A stretch of 64,000 nucleotides of DNA. Origin: Ligula intestinalis. Taxonomy: Eukaryota; Platyhelminthes; Cestoda; Diphyllobothriidea; Diphyllobothriidae. Position numbers and translations under genes: made by a program. Where the stretch lies: the NCBI GenBank assembly GCA_036362985.1, contig JAYGXS010000005.1:46837397-46901396 (forward strand), in the 5' to 3' direction. Shown piece after piece: positions 1 through 10,860 of the stretch (its first letter is position 1; each line of letters opens with the position of its first letter). The notes below the pieces were generated by a model. It saw nothing but the letters and a program-made list of their open reading frames with translations, made no database searches and was not told the origin of the DNA.

Positions 1-147
1 GATGTTGCTTGTCGTGGAAGTCCTTACATTTTTTCTTATTTATTCCGCTAGATCTAACAGCCGTACATGCATGCTGTTAACAACAGCGAAAATGTTGAAC
101 CAAATGTCAAAATGATAAGGTCTAGTGATTAGTATTCAATACTAACA

Positions 148-232
148 ATCCTTCAGGAACGTTCACCGGCCGCTAAGGTAACACACATGTCCAGCTCCGC
201 CTTTGACTTGGGCCTCATTTTCGGTTCCTCTT
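148..232 (-). mobile_element. tRNA-derived SINE, 3' body fragment
   Basis: This stretch aligns by eye to the body of the SINE at 10040-10490 in the same (minus) orientation. Shared blocks are aacgttcaccg-gccgcta, then a short variable stretch, then gcctcatttt-cgg. The tRNA-like head is absent, so it is a truncated copy with no promoter. Confidence 0.5.
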
Positions 233-569
233 AAAAACCAACAAATAGTGAAAAGCACTTCCTCGGGAGCAGCAACACGAATGTAGATACCACAGATACC
301 AGAAGGCTGGGAAGTATGACCTTTTCCCCTAAAGGTCACTTGTCACGAACATCATAATGCGCTAGTCAATTTCCGGCGCAAGCTACAGATAAAAAGGTTA
401 GGATCAAGAAAGAACCCAATAGGCGCCAATCGCAAGCACATGATCAATATTAATATTAGGTTTGAGAAGGGTGCAGTCTAGATTAAATAAGATAACGAGC
501 AATGAATTTAACAAAACCGATTTTGATGTGAACGCAATCAACTGTGAGAAGTCTGAAGACCAGAAGAGG

Positions 570-950
570 AAAATGAAGGTACTGGGCAACGACCTAACGT
601 TTCAGATTCTCCGTGCCTTCCTGCGTGGGTGGTCAGCTTGCCCTGGCGAAACGGCAGCATACAATATGGGGGCGAGAGGCCTCTGCATTTGGTACTCGAA
701 TGCGGACCGGATAACCATAAGTGAAGCAACTCGCGACTCACGCCGTCTTCATTTCTTGCAAGAATTTTAGCCTCATCAAACTTGAAGGTTTGGCCGGGTG
801 CCGTCGAACCAAACTGCCGAGTAATCTTCCGTACCCGATCTTCACATGCAATCTCTTACACTGGGAATGCACATAGACAGTCTTAGCGGAGGACCAAAGC
901 ACCCGTCCAAAGAAGCTGTAACTACCCGGCTTTTTGAAGTTCAACCCCCC
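570..950 (-). pseudogene. Penelope-like element, GIY-YIG endonuclease C-terminal remnant
   Basis: Read on the minus strand, this carries the C-terminal half of a GIY-YIG-type endonuclease as found in Penelope-like retroelements. A block FKFDEAKIL lies at 761-787. It runs into SRELLHLWLSGPHSS (about 690-740), a match to the family pattern of an acidic helix followed by an Asn/Ser-rich finger and 'PPPY' near the C-terminus; here SPPY is retained. Upstream, around 900-940, a block YSFFGRVL stands where the family has the YIG motif, in a different frame, so at least one frameshift separates the two halves. The same domain occurs at 14555-15050, which supports the reading. No reverse transcriptase is recognisable upstream. 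It is a dead fragment. The family call is fairly sure; the exact ends are not. Confidence 0.6.
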
Positions 951-1826
951 CCCTTGGAGTGTTCTGTTCGGTTTTTTTTACAGGTTGGGGTTGCTTAGTC
1001 CTAGTACCTGAATCTCGTGTCCGGGAGTTGGATCACCAAGTTAGTGATCTGCAGCACAGCCACGTACTCCAGGTTCTTGTCCCGAATTGAGGCGCTGTGG
1101 TCAAGTCGGTGGGTACTAACACTGATTAGTAAGTTGCACTTTTGTTGGTCTACAATTTAGTCCACTAAGTCCTCTTACAAAGCGTGCAGTCGGCTCACCT
1201 TACTTATGTAAAGATCCCATAGAAAACAGCGACCACAGTTCTTAATGTCAGAAATGTTGGAGGACTCCTTAATTCTGCAACGCTAACATGAAAGATTACG
1301 CCAACAGAGGATGACATGCGATTTTGGTCAGAGGTAGAAGGAGGGAAATTAAGCGATTTCTTATCGGTTCCGAATAAAAGCTGCATATTTCTTAAAAAAG
1401 TGTAAATGAATTCATAAAATTTTATGACCATTTCGTCCCTAATAAGCCTTTATTTTTCGCCAAAAGGCTTGTCGAATCAGCAAAGTAACCGGCTCATGCC
1501 CTCCCCCCTCTTGCCGTTGGTAAAGTACTAGAGAGTTTAGCGTCTACACTTGATCTTCCGGGACAATTTGAGTGTTTGTGACGTTATTGATGGCATTAGG
1601 GAAACTCTTCTCATCTGTATGAAGTTTAGACCGCCTGCGTGTACCGTACGCGCCAGAATTCATGCACCATGCCGACATATGCAAAAGATTGATGCTCTTT
1701 TGCTAATCAGCATTGACTCAGGTTGTGATACTGATTATCTTGTAGTCTATTCTGAGGTTATTTCAGTCATGATAGGATGTGGGCTTTTTAACGAGCTTCG
1801 TCCTGACCACTAACAAAACGTTTGTT
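951..1826. other. No gene seen
   Basis: Open frames at 1204-1431 (minus) and 1550-1813 (plus) encode 75 and 87 residues without recognisable motifs or hydrophobic patterning. I see no repeat shared with the rest of the window. Confidence 0.5.
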
Positions 1827-2454
1827 CTGTAAAAAGTAGCTACTTAAACAATATCCGCATTTATCATTGATTTTGTCTGTTTTTGTAAATTTAAATATAT
1901 TTCATGGAAAAGTAAAGGAAATAAATTATTTCTTGCACTCATTTGGTAGCAAATTACGCTTTCTTTAAATTTTATACTTAAAGAGAGGGTGTATTTCGAT
2001 TTTAAAAAGTTTCTAAATTGCCGAATAATTTGGAAACCTACTGACTGCTACACTCGAATTCAAGTTTCAAAAACTGCGCACTATGTACATCCTGGTTAAG
2101 GAAAAGTACGTGTTCGCCTACAGTTTGAGGAATAAGTCACATAGTTCCCATAAATATTGCAACAGATGTGGAGGATGCTGTATACATTATAGGCAGCATT
2201 AATAAATTGACGGATATGATGCATAATGAATGAACACTTCACAATCGTAAAAAAGGCTCATAATTAGAAACTTTTTTAAAACCGAAAAAATACCCCTTCT
2301 TTAAGTATAACATTTAAAGAAGGCGCAATTTACTACAAAACGAGTATCAGAAATAATTTTGCTGTCAATGTTTTTCTTAAATATATTTGAATGGATAAGG
2401 GTAGTCAAAATCAATGCTGAAAATACAGACTTCTTAAGTAGCCACTTTTTACAG
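1827..2454. mobile_element. Non-autonomous element with ~190-bp terminal inverted repeats
   Basis: The left arm (1827-2018) and right arm (2261-2454) are imperfect reverse complements over about 190 bp. They start CTGTAAAAAGTAGCTACTT and CTGTAAAAAGTGGCTACTT. Matching landmarks continue inward in order: ATTGATTTTG, AAATATATTT, AAATTATTTCT, CTTTCTTTAAAT/CCTTCTTTAAAT, TATACTTAAAGA and AAAAAGTTTCTAA. The central 240 bp holds no ORF of note. I could not identify a clear target-site duplication, so the superfamily is open. Shorter stretches resembling parts of it lie near 8230-8340 and 9640-9860. Confidence 0.7.
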
Positions 2455-2967
2455 TGCATACTTTTTATTAGCTGTCAACTAGAAACTCTTTGATAAGCCG
2501 GCATCCAGACGTAAACAAAATATATTAAGACCAGTCTGTACGATCGTCATAAGTACATAATCAATATGTTTGAATCGAAAACGCATTTCAGAATTCCGGA
2601 TGGCATTTCATGAAATAGGAAATCTACTGTCCATCTTACTGACAACTGTGAGGCTTGCCGCTACTGGTTAGTGTTTGCTTTCCATTACTCTCCAGCTGCG
2701 TAGGTGATCATCTGACAAACTCGCCGCAGATCAAGCTTGGGAGGGGAAGTTTGTTTTTTTGTTTTGTTTATCCTAAATCTAACATTAATCCTAGTCCAAA
2801 CCCCTCTACGTCTAAAACGAACCCGAACCCGCAGCCTTACTCCCTCCTGACCATGTGTTATACGGGTTTTCTTATTCTGCTGTCCCAACAAGTTGACTTG
2901 ATGTGAGAAACTGAAGCTTTTATGGATAAACTAATTTGGAATCAATAATATCAATGGCGGTGCGTAT
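2455..2967. other. No gene; possible decayed telomere-like stretch
   Basis: At 2774-2848 the plus strand has spaced CCTAAATCTAA, CCTAGTCCAAACCC and GAACCCGAACCC blocks, reminiscent of very degenerate CCCTAA repeats, next to a T-rich run. This is weak. Nothing else is recognised. Confidence 0.25.
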
Positions 2968-3072
2968 AAAAGTAAACACTTATGCAAATAAAACGAAGAC
3001 AGCTCAATCGCTGGGAGTCTAATCTTCTTCTTCTCAATTACTTCCTGGGGCTCGCATGTTCGCTTGTATTGG
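2968..3072 (+). repeat. Repeat shared with 46865-46963
   Basis: The order caaataaa, cgctggg, tcttct, tcaattacttcctgggg, cgcatg, tcgcttgtattg matches the block just right of the palindrome at 46718-46917, where the same words occur in the same order. Upstream identity is lost, so this copy does not keep the hammerhead-like core. The element type is unknown. Confidence 0.5.
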
Positions 3073-3641
3073 CAACTAACGCAAATGGCTGCTTCCTTAA
3101 AGTTTCATATTAGAGTAAGAACGAAAATAACAATAACTGCAGTATTAGTTAATAAAGTAAGAAGAAAAATAGTTGTATACTATTATAAACTAAATCTAGT
3201 TAGTTGTCTCGATCAGCTGGTGCTTGAAGTGTATAAAAAACAAATTGTTTGTGAACCCTGTTTGTATTTAAAAATAACATAGCAATATATGATGATGATG
3301 ATAATAGTGTATGTAATATTATTGGATAGAGTAAGTGAAACATTATTTTTATGACAGTATCTCTGTTTATTGTTATTCTTAAGAAACTAAAGGTTAAACA
3401 ACTTAAAGGTTATGATAACTTTACGGATAACATCTACTTTACCAGTGAAATTTAAGGGTTACTTTGCAAGAAAACGCTAAGCGAATTTGCGAACCAACGT
3501 CTCCAGAAGCGTGAAGTTGTGCGGTATTATTGTATACCAGAAACAAAACGTTTAGGTCGCATAATTGCTCCGAGTTTTTCAGCATCAAAACGGTGAGTAC
3601 GCAGTAGCCTACACATAAAACAGGCGCGTATTAGAAGGGAA
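3073..3641. other. AT-rich, no gene seen
   Basis: There is a short (ATG)n run at 3290-3302 and a 72-codon frame at 3064-3282 without recognisable features. Confidence 0.5.
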
Positions 3642-4171
3642 TACAGTAGTCGCCGGTTACTAAGCCCACCTCGGGCCCAGATTAAATTGGGCTTCATAAG
3701 CGGCGGGCGCACTAACCGGAGAGTCGTAGTTCTCGATTAGCAAACGCAGGATAGGCACTATACATTACATACGTACTGTATTATGTGTAGAGCTTGGTTA
3801 TTTACAAGAAAATAATACTGTTTGTCTGTATTTTACGAAATAAAAAAAACCCAAAAATGATTTGCGATACGTTTAAAAAAAGCGGTCTAGTGTCAGTTGT
3901 TTTGGAGGAAATTTCACCCACAAGTGCTATTTGATGTCCTTCTCCAGGCACTAGAAATCGTCGAATTTTGTGAAAACTGATGCCTGTAGACAGCTTTGCG
4001 CACGCAGAGGTAGGAGAATCGTATTCTATCCTGTTGGCAAACGGCTTTGTAGCCAGCGACTGGGCTTATTAGCCGGCGGATTTTGCTATATAAATTCCGT
4101 CCCAAGCTGATTTGGGCTTAATACGCGGCTGGGCCTATTAACCGCGGGCTTAGTCACCAGCGACTACTGTA
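3642..4171 (+). mobile_element. Pogo/Tigger-like MITE, copy 1
   Basis: A 526-bp unit (3644-4169) is bounded by inverted ends. The left end begins CAGTAGTCGCCGGTTA and the right end closes in the complement (...GCGACTACTG). A TA dinucleotide flanks each side (3642-3643, 4170-4171), as expected for Tc1/mariner-class insertion. CAGT-type termini with a GGTTAT core recall the pogo/Tigger group; that assignment is from family knowledge. There is no transposase coding. The subterminal parts are rich in variants of GGGCTTATTAGCCGG on both strands, giving nested foldback potential. It is about 55 bp longer than copy 2 and shares the same interior. Confidence 0.8.
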
Positions 4172-5228
4172 TCTTGGCTTCAGCACATATTTCGTGCCAT
4201 CAGTCTGCTTAGAACGTCGTAAAACGTAAAGTATGCATATTTAATTATGTTACACTTTAGATTCGTTTTCATTAGGTATGATCAAAGGTGTGCGAAGTGG
4301 AAGTTTTCGTTAAATGATGAGACCGTTTTCCAAACTCTTTTTAATATAGTAACAACGGAGGTCTGTAAACGCCACAAGGTTACTGGATTGAATTAGTTAA
4401 GCGTATGGAGAATGATCAGACGTGATCACACACCCGAGAAAATAGCGATGCAATCAAATCTTTCCGACAAGTAAACAAGCCATTGCCATCGTGCCAGTCA
4501 GGTATGTCGCATAACCTTTTGAGGTGTTTGCACCAATTTTCAAAAACAAAGGCATCTTTGGTTTTAAAAACGAAGGCATTAATTTTCATCCTTTACTCAT
4601 CAACTCTAGAAATTTTGCATCGTTTTATGCAGGAACACACCGAAAGTGCATGCTGTTTTATTAAAATTTGTCGTCCTTAAAAGGCTCATTGGTTTTGCTA
4701 TACCTTGTCGAACATGCAAGCAAATTCTCTAGGCTATGGTACCAAGGTTAGTCAACTGTAGTAATATTACTTAGTCAACCGAAGACTTCTATACGTTACA
4801 GCAATTTCAGCCCTGGTAATGTCTTCCGTTAGGTAGCTCGAATGCCAAAAATCTATTGTGCGATAGTTCAAGTGAATACGACTGCAATGGCCTTTTAACC
4901 TCCACAACGTAAATGCCTCTAGTTTCTATCCGAGGTAATGCGCTAATTGTTCAGATTCTATAACTGGATAACTATACGTTTTCAATTTCATCCTCTTTTG
5001 TTTATCAAGTTTCCATCGCTGTTCCTGAAGGACGACTCCCTTCCTCTCGGACGCTAGCTCAGGTAGGTTTTATAGCCAGGTAGTTGACTGATTTCTTCTG
5101 GCTGTGTTCCGTTCAGTTTAAACGGTCACACACGACGATATCCACAGAGTGTCCCTCATTTTTTTGGAGGCGGAGTGGTGACTTGCGCGATAATTGATTG
5201 ACAGTGATAGTGAACTTTCGCAGGCATC
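4172..5228. other. No gene seen
   Basis: The longest open frame is 65 codons (4483-4680, plus) with no family resemblance. No repeat was recognised. Confidence 0.5.
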
Positions 5229-5417
5229 TGTAGCGACATTGACCTGCCTCTGTGTTTTACTTCATTAAATAAACCTTGACAAAATTTTAACACAACTTTT
5301 AAACGACACTTTGAATAAGCACGTGCTTTTATCTGCAAACGACTTTGCTCGTACTGGTTCGTACCAGTTGGGATACTCCTAGCTCAAGTTCTTGGATAGA
5401 CTGTTTCGTATTCTACA
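5229..5417 (+). mobile_element. Short LTR (family G), forward copy
   Basis: The 189-bp unit starts TGTAGCGACATTG and ends GTATTCTACA, the TG...CA termini with short inverted ends that LTRs show. An AATAAA lies at about 5268. Its 3' end abuts a tRNA-Trp primer-binding site. Start and end resemble LTR family A (TGTAGCGACC...GTATCCTACA) but the body differs and is much shorter. The same sequence recurs inverted at 5440-5630. Confidence 0.75.
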
Positions 5418-5418
5418 T

Positions 5419-5436
5419 TGGTGACCCCGACGTGAT
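5419..5436 (+). promoter_or_regulatory. Primer-binding site for tRNA-Trp
   Basis: TGGTGACCCCGACGTGAT is the complement of the 3' end (CCA included) of a typical animal tRNA-Trp. It starts two bases after the LTR terminus, as in gypsy-type elements. Here it is the only internal sequence left between two inverted LTRs. Confidence 0.75.
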
Positions 5437-5439
5437 CAA

Positions 5440-5630
5440 TGTAGGATAGGAAACAGTCTAGCCAAGAACCTGAGACAAGAGTATCCCAACTGTTACGAAC
5501 CAGTAAATAAGAACAAAGTCGTTTGCACAGAAAATTATATGCTTCTTCAAAGTGTTGTTGAAAAGTTGTTGAAATTTTGTCAAGGTATATTTAACAAAGA
5601 AAAACAAACAGGCAGTCCAATGTCACTACA
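5440..5630 (-). mobile_element. Short LTR (family G), inverted copy
   Basis: This reverse-complement partner of 5229-5417 reads TGTAGGATAGGAAACAG at its left edge and closes ATGTCACTACA. Several small indels and substitutions separate the copies (for example CTGAGACAAG against CTAGCTCAAG). The arms have therefore diverged since they formed, so this is not a fresh palindrome. Confidence 0.75.
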
Positions 5631-6093
5631 AATCCATCGGACTTCACCTTTTCTTACCCAGCTGTATCTAAAAGAGGCAGGCACAGTGGCGAACAAAGGC
5701 ACACACCACGCCCACGCACAACGGACCGTGAGACAAGAAGTAGTCAGCTTAGATTCCATACGAGTGGGAATGTCATAAACGGCACATTAAAAGGAAACAA
5801 TTGCATCCTGACTCTCCATCCAGAGAAGATCCAATCAACCCATCAGGTAGCCTTCTTTGAGCCATAACTTTTAGTGCTTCCTGGGCGTTTAAAAGTGCGT
5901 GCAATACACCGACTCCCCCACGCCGAATACAAGAGGATTTCTACAAAAAAAGAATAGGCAAATTGATGGGTGCTCGGCTTCACGACTTTTCCCGACGTTT
6001 GACAGCAAGACCGAAGCCTCGGCTACTGTTATGCCTTTCATCTCCCATTTCACCGATCATAAAGACGTTGCAAATAAGGCCAGGCGTCGTACC
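5631..6093. other. No gene seen
   Basis: Frames of 79 codons (5539-5778, partly the LTR) and 65 codons (5899-6096) have no recognisable content. Confidence 0.5.
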
Positions 6094-6830
6094 TGAGAGA
6101 GAGAGAGAAAATACTTGCTTTATTTAAGATGAAAAATCCTAAATTTTCAGCAGAAATGGCTCCATTCACGGAGAGCAAAGGATAGGTTAAGTAATGGGTC
6201 ATGGTAACAGATAAAAGTTCAGAGAATACTCAGAATTTAAAGTTTATATGATATTAACGTGCAATATGGAGATAGGTCAGCTTTTAACTTCTAAATTTCC
6301 GCTTCTTCACATGTGAGGTAGCGTGCTAGTAATGGGCCTACAGAGTGCTGATATGCTGATGCGCGGCAAGACATATGACAGAAGCCTCGACGCATTGGAC
6401 GGAAAGACTTCGCAGCCATTAGTTCAGAGGGGAGAGGGTGAGCGACCTCATTAAGGATGCAATCAGCAAACTGCTTGATCGTTTTAAAGTGGCGCTGTAT
6501 TATAATGCCAGCTAAAAGGCATAGGAAACACCGGCAGCTGAAGAGAGCATTCGGAGGATACATTTAAGAGTGACCAAGTCCTTTTCAAGTAAAGCTGAAA
6601 AATAACTGGAGAACAGTAAAGAATGAGGGGGAGAATGCAGGCATCTATAAATCGTCAGATTAGGGCTTGAGGTGTGCTGTATGAACGCAGGCGGCGGATA
6701 TAATATAAAAGGCCTTCGATATGAAAAGCAAATGTAAGATAAGATGCCAGAGTAACACAAAGGTATCGGAAAGAGGATACTTCGGTGGGCAGGATACCAA
6801 TAGTTTCAGGACTGAGAGAGGGTCGCAGTC
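6094..6830 (-). pseudogene. CR1/L2-like LINE, 3' end with reverse-transcriptase C-terminal domain
   Basis: On the minus strand the translation carries CILRMLSSAAGVSYA, then after a frame change HFKTIKQFADCIL, an NEVAHPL block, and SAYQHSVGPLLARYL. This is the usual C-terminal order of CR1/L2-class LINE proteins: a His-Pro-Leu block, then Arg/Ser-rich sequence, then an Asn/Ser-X-Pro-Leu/aromatic helix. A stop follows at about 6291. The 3' UTR ends in AATAAAGCAAG and a (TCTC)n tail at 6094-6108, a simple-repeat 3' end as many CR1/L2-type elements have. The same unit is present at 20322-21835, where it is split by a MITE, and more weakly at 7560-7965. The upstream catalytic domain is missing. 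It is a 5'-truncated dead copy. Confidence 0.7.
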
Positions 6831-7559
6831 GAGAAATACGCTGGACTGACCTTCAAAGCTCTTACATTTGCCGGGTACGCTGCTCTAAAATGGCCTATAA
6901 AAGGGTTAACACGCGTAGGTGGGTGGATTTATTGATAACCTCTTTGTCTTGAATAATGTGTTGCGCCAAATCCGTCTGAAGAAAACAGCTAAACACAAAT
7001 TTCCGGGCAGAAGTTTGTCCTGTTTTGCGGACAAATTTTCGTTGTATACTCAGTTTGTCCGGGTTGACAATCTGAAATATACAATTCCTAATAATTGTGC
7101 AGTCTATTAGGGTTCAATTCATAGTGTCGCACATTTTTTGCACTTCACGCTGGTGTTTTAAGACCACTAACTGACTGCCTATTTTAGGCATGATGACGAT
7201 GCGATTTTTGACGACTCTACACTAAGCAGATTTATCACCAGTTTCTGAAGTATAGCAGGGATCAGCCATGCTGTTTTATCTGATAACCCAAAATCTATAT
7301 ATTCCTGAATCCTTTGTCCTTCCGCCCAATAAAGGATCCTCTTTCCGCTAGTTGTGGCTTACTATATCCGCAAATCTCACAGTCTTCTTTCCTCTTTAAA
7401 TCTCTTTTCATATGATAAACATGTTAAGTACCATCGAAGCTAACATCACTGCCAAACTCCAGAGGCATTAATCTTACTATTTATAGATGCCTTAACGCTT
7501 TTGCTCGTTCATCATGCATCTACTGTTATTTTGCCCGTTTTTCTTGAAAGGAATAAGGT
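6831..7559. other. No gene seen
   Basis: One 63-codon plus frame (6919-7110) is not recognised. The right part may be a badly decayed upstream portion of the LINE at 7560-7965, but I cannot align it. Confidence 0.4.
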
Positions 7560-7965
7560 AATTTTAATGCGCGTCTTTCCAGTGTTCTCCCCTGCTGCTA
7601 GTGTCTCTTAGGCCTTTTTAGTCGACAAAACCGTAAAAGGACATTTCCAAACGGTCGGGCAGTTTGCTAATTAAATGTTGGGTGGTGTTATCCATCAGCC
7701 CTTATTCTGATTTGCTTTCTGAGAAGTCTTTCAGTCCTGTGCTAAGTGGTGTGGGATAAATATCTTGTCACACACCACCATATAGAAATTCTTGGCGCGA
7801 TATCGTGCATCTAAAGGGATTAAAATTCAGAAACTGAGATGCGAACTATGCCAATAGTAAGCATAACGTTTTTTTCATAAAAGTCCTTTTATTAATATTT
7901 TTTCTTTTCAGATGAAACTTTTGGAATGATAGTTTGAAAATAAAGCTCATTTTCTTTCTCTCTCT
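7560..7965 (+). pseudogene. CR1/L2-like LINE tail, decayed
   Basis: The plus-strand translation gives FPVFSPAASVS, then GHFQTVGQFAN, then GGVIHQP. These line up in order with RMLSSAAGVSYA, RHFKTIKQFAD and NEVAHPL of the 6.1-6.8 kb LINE. The block ends in AATAAAGCTCATTTTC followed by a TTTCTCTCTC tail (7940-7965), like the other copies. Stops interrupt it. The match rests on short blocks, so confidence is moderate. Confidence 0.45.
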
Positions 7966-10039
7966 TTACACCAACTGCTCACCTCTAGTAAAGGTGAAAT
8001 TTCGGATACACGAAGGTGGTTACCAATCGCAAGAACAGGGAAACAAATCTTAACTGCTTCTGCAATTAGTAACGGGTACGTGAGGTTTTTTCCGTCAAAA
8101 ATCGTGCGACATAATCCCATGCTTTCTCAGATACCTCAGTGTTCCGGTTGGTTAATGGATATTTTTTGGACAGACTGCAGCCAATGCTTATCTTCTATGC
8201 ATCTTTAAATTTGAGTTCCGATACCCTTACAAATATATATTTTACGGTAAGCATTAACAACACACTCTTATTATACTCATTTGCTACCAAATTATGTTAG
8301 CTTCCAGCTATTTACGCGAGTGACAATTATTTTTAAGAGGCTTTCCAATCCTATCCTACTTAGTTGTTTATTTGTGTTTCTCATAAAAATGTATCATAGT
8401 CCACACTCATTGATATATTTTACGAGATGTGTGTGCTAGCTTTTAAACGGCATAGGGGTATACATGATTTTACTTACACGGAACGTGTACACGGTATGTC
8501 CTGAAAACCCTAATCACAAATGCAAAACTCAACCTGAGTTGGTAATTGGAAAATATTTCGAAACCTAAATATAACTTTCTTCTGCATATAAAATTTGAAG
8601 AAAAGTGATGGGAAAAGTCCGTATACGGTGATAGTTCAGAAGAAAGAGGAGGCTTCACAAGGAGAGGTTTATTACAAGCCTGGCGTTTCGCGTAGTTGTC
8701 TCATCTACCCCTCTTCAAAGAATCGATACTCTGACTCACGGTCTCCGTCTTTATGCCATCCTTTTTTGCGTGTGCCTGTTCCACCAATCATGTTTGAGCC
8801 CCTGTGTGTAGCTCTCGCCGCGTCTTCAGTCTCCTCGTCTGTCGGCCTCCTGTCTGTCGCCGTGTCGCTTATTTTGGTGTTGGCCCCCTGTGTGTTCGTT
8901 CCGTGGTCTTTTGTGACACCACGACTGGTGCTCGGAATAAGCATGTTGGGCGCGGCGATGGCTGATCGCGTGGTAATGCGGCTTGCGTTGGTAGCGTAAT
9001 AGTTCTTACAATTCTACACGTCTGCCTATACCATAACCCAGAATCGCATCCTTTTTGAAAACAAGGCAGTGCCTCCCATTAATCGCAAATGAAAATCTGA
9101 CCAGACAATATTTTATGGCCATTTAACGCTGTACTGAACAGGAAATTTGAAAGTCAGCTAGATTTCCACGCTTGACTAAAAGGATCCGTCCAAATCATTC
9201 CCAGTCAGAGACAAGTATACATAACATAAATTAAGATCAGCAGATGTTTCGGCTGGACAGTTGCACTTTTGTTTAATTTTTCTACATTTAGCATTTTTAG
9301 GGTGGTGAACCTATCAGGCTCTCCGAAAAATCGGCAGCTTTAATCAAGTGCTTGCCCCACCTACTGGTATATCCACTCAAATAATACTCAAACTTTCAAA
9401 AGGCGTTTCTGATTGGAAAAGATAACCTAGATGGAGTTTTAATATCGATCATCATGCGGAATAATTCTCTAAACTTCTTGCCACGCCAGGATGCCGACTT
9501 TAGAGTTTCTTTTTGTTCGTTTGCAAGGCCCTACCCGATAAAAAACAGTCTATATAGGGAATGTTAACTTTTTAGTGATTTCCCCTTCGTACTACTTTTT
9601 AAAACCCGCATAGTTTATTTACTTAAATACTATATAAATGTAAAGGCCTGACAAGAATTTATCGAAAACAAAAGTATGTTCACCAATTCATCTTCTGAGA
9701 TTTTCTATACCTTAATTGCTTGAAATAGATTTTACAAAATGGTATTTTAAAAAAACCAGTTCTTGTGCTTGCTCGCAAGCAAGTCCCGTTTTTCTGAAAT
9801 TTCATACTTCAAAGAAGGGTATGTTTATGCAACAAAATGTTTTTCTAATTCCCGAGTATTTTGGGTCCAATCTTCCGATAAATTGACATTCAAGGTCTAA
9901 AAATATAATCTGTATGCTTTCATTGTAGGGGAAGCACACAGTACTCTATGCCATTAAGAAAGTGCCATATGGGGCTCATAAAATTCTGTAATGAATGTGA
10001 ATCACGATATATACCCCCATAATGAACATTAACAGACAG
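7966..10039. other. AT-rich spacer with one GC-richer block; no gene supported
   Basis: A block at about 8680-9000 is noticeably richer in G+C than its surroundings and is open on both strands: 134 codons plus at 8595-8999, 79 codons minus at 8705-8944. The plus frame is Ser/Val/Leu-rich, the minus one hydrophilic. Neither resembles a family I know. Stretches at 8230-8340 (actcatttgctaccaaatta) and 9640-9860 (acttcaaagaagggtat) resemble parts of the inverted-repeat element at 1827-2454. Nothing else is seen. Confidence 0.35.
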
Positions 10040-10490
10040 ACGAATATGATGTTAGTTGAACGGAAGTTGAACGATCGTTAATCTACCTTCACCGGCAGCT
10101 TACGAAACTCATTTTTCGCGTTCTGACTTGCATCTCATTTCCCGGGCCGTGACGGCAGCCGCACGGCGGCTAGTAGTCTCAGGCAGATAGTATTGCCGGC
10201 AAAGACAAGGGAGACTGAAATGGCCATTTCTGGCCTATTAGCCATCATCAGTCAGCTATACCCAACTCCAATTTGTGCGCCAATCGGGGCTCGAACTGGC
10301 AACCTTTTCTATCAGAGCTTAACGCCCCAACCACTGAGCTACGAGCTCGTTGTCTTGCCAATTGTAGGTCGGGAGATATTGACACTCGTTGATGAACGTT
10401 CACCGACCGCTAACGAAACTCACTTGTTCCGCTCTGCCCTGCTTTGTGTTTCATTTCTCGGGCCGTGCCAGCAGCTGGTAGCGGCCTTGG
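10040..10490 (-). mobile_element. tRNA-derived SINE, dimeric or tandem copies
   Basis: Read on the minus strand, a tRNA-like head lies at 10275-10347. A box A-like TAGCTCAGTGG is at 10331-10341 and a box B-like AGTTCGAGCCCC at 10286-10297. The head lacks a usable anticodon arm and acceptor stem, so it is a pol III promoter, not a tRNA gene. Downstream (lower coordinates) is the body with TTTGCCGGCAATAC and CTAGCCGCC. The tail of a second body lies upstream at 10380-10490. Related copies or fragments are at 148-232, 14406-14551, 33810-33920, 40355-40690 and 40700-40880. It depends on an unidentified LINE for movement. Confidence 0.75.
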
Positions 10491-10511
10491 CCAACCTTTT
10501 TCCTCAATAAA

Positions 10512-10860
10512 CGGGTGTGAACTAAATTGTTTTCTAGTAAACAGAATTTTGCACCGCAAATGAATTCAATGCATAAAATAAACAACCTGAAATATCTGTT
10601 AAACCACGCCTTTCAAATTTTGATATTCACATTTACTGAACACCTCGTATACACTTTGAACTGGCTAACAGCCTGCCGCAGGCAGACCACAAAGCTGTGT
10701 CGGAGCTGAAAATCCAACCTGTTTATCAACAGAGGCAGGCCAAAAATCCAAGTAGCCTTTTACTGTCGATACATCTAGTAATCCCCCCAGCCTTTGAAGG
10801 TACGCTTACGTTTAGCATATAACTAACTGCGCAACGCAGGCAATTTTAAAACCTTTTTAC
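10512..10860 (+). repeat. Repeat D, copy 1
   Basis: About 320 bp aligns with 12187-12510 in the same orientation. Common words in order are ttttgc, aattcaat, ataaacaac, gttaaaccac, acactttgaactg, gcaggcagaccacaa, caacagaggcaggcc, ttttactg, tacatc-agtaatcccc and aactgcgcaa. No coding potential is convincing. The element class is unknown. Confidence 0.7.

Noticed and set aside
10275..10347. tRNA gene on the minus strand
   Set aside because: Box A and box B are present, but no acceptor stem or anticodon arm forms, and the block continues into a repeated body. It is the head of a SINE.
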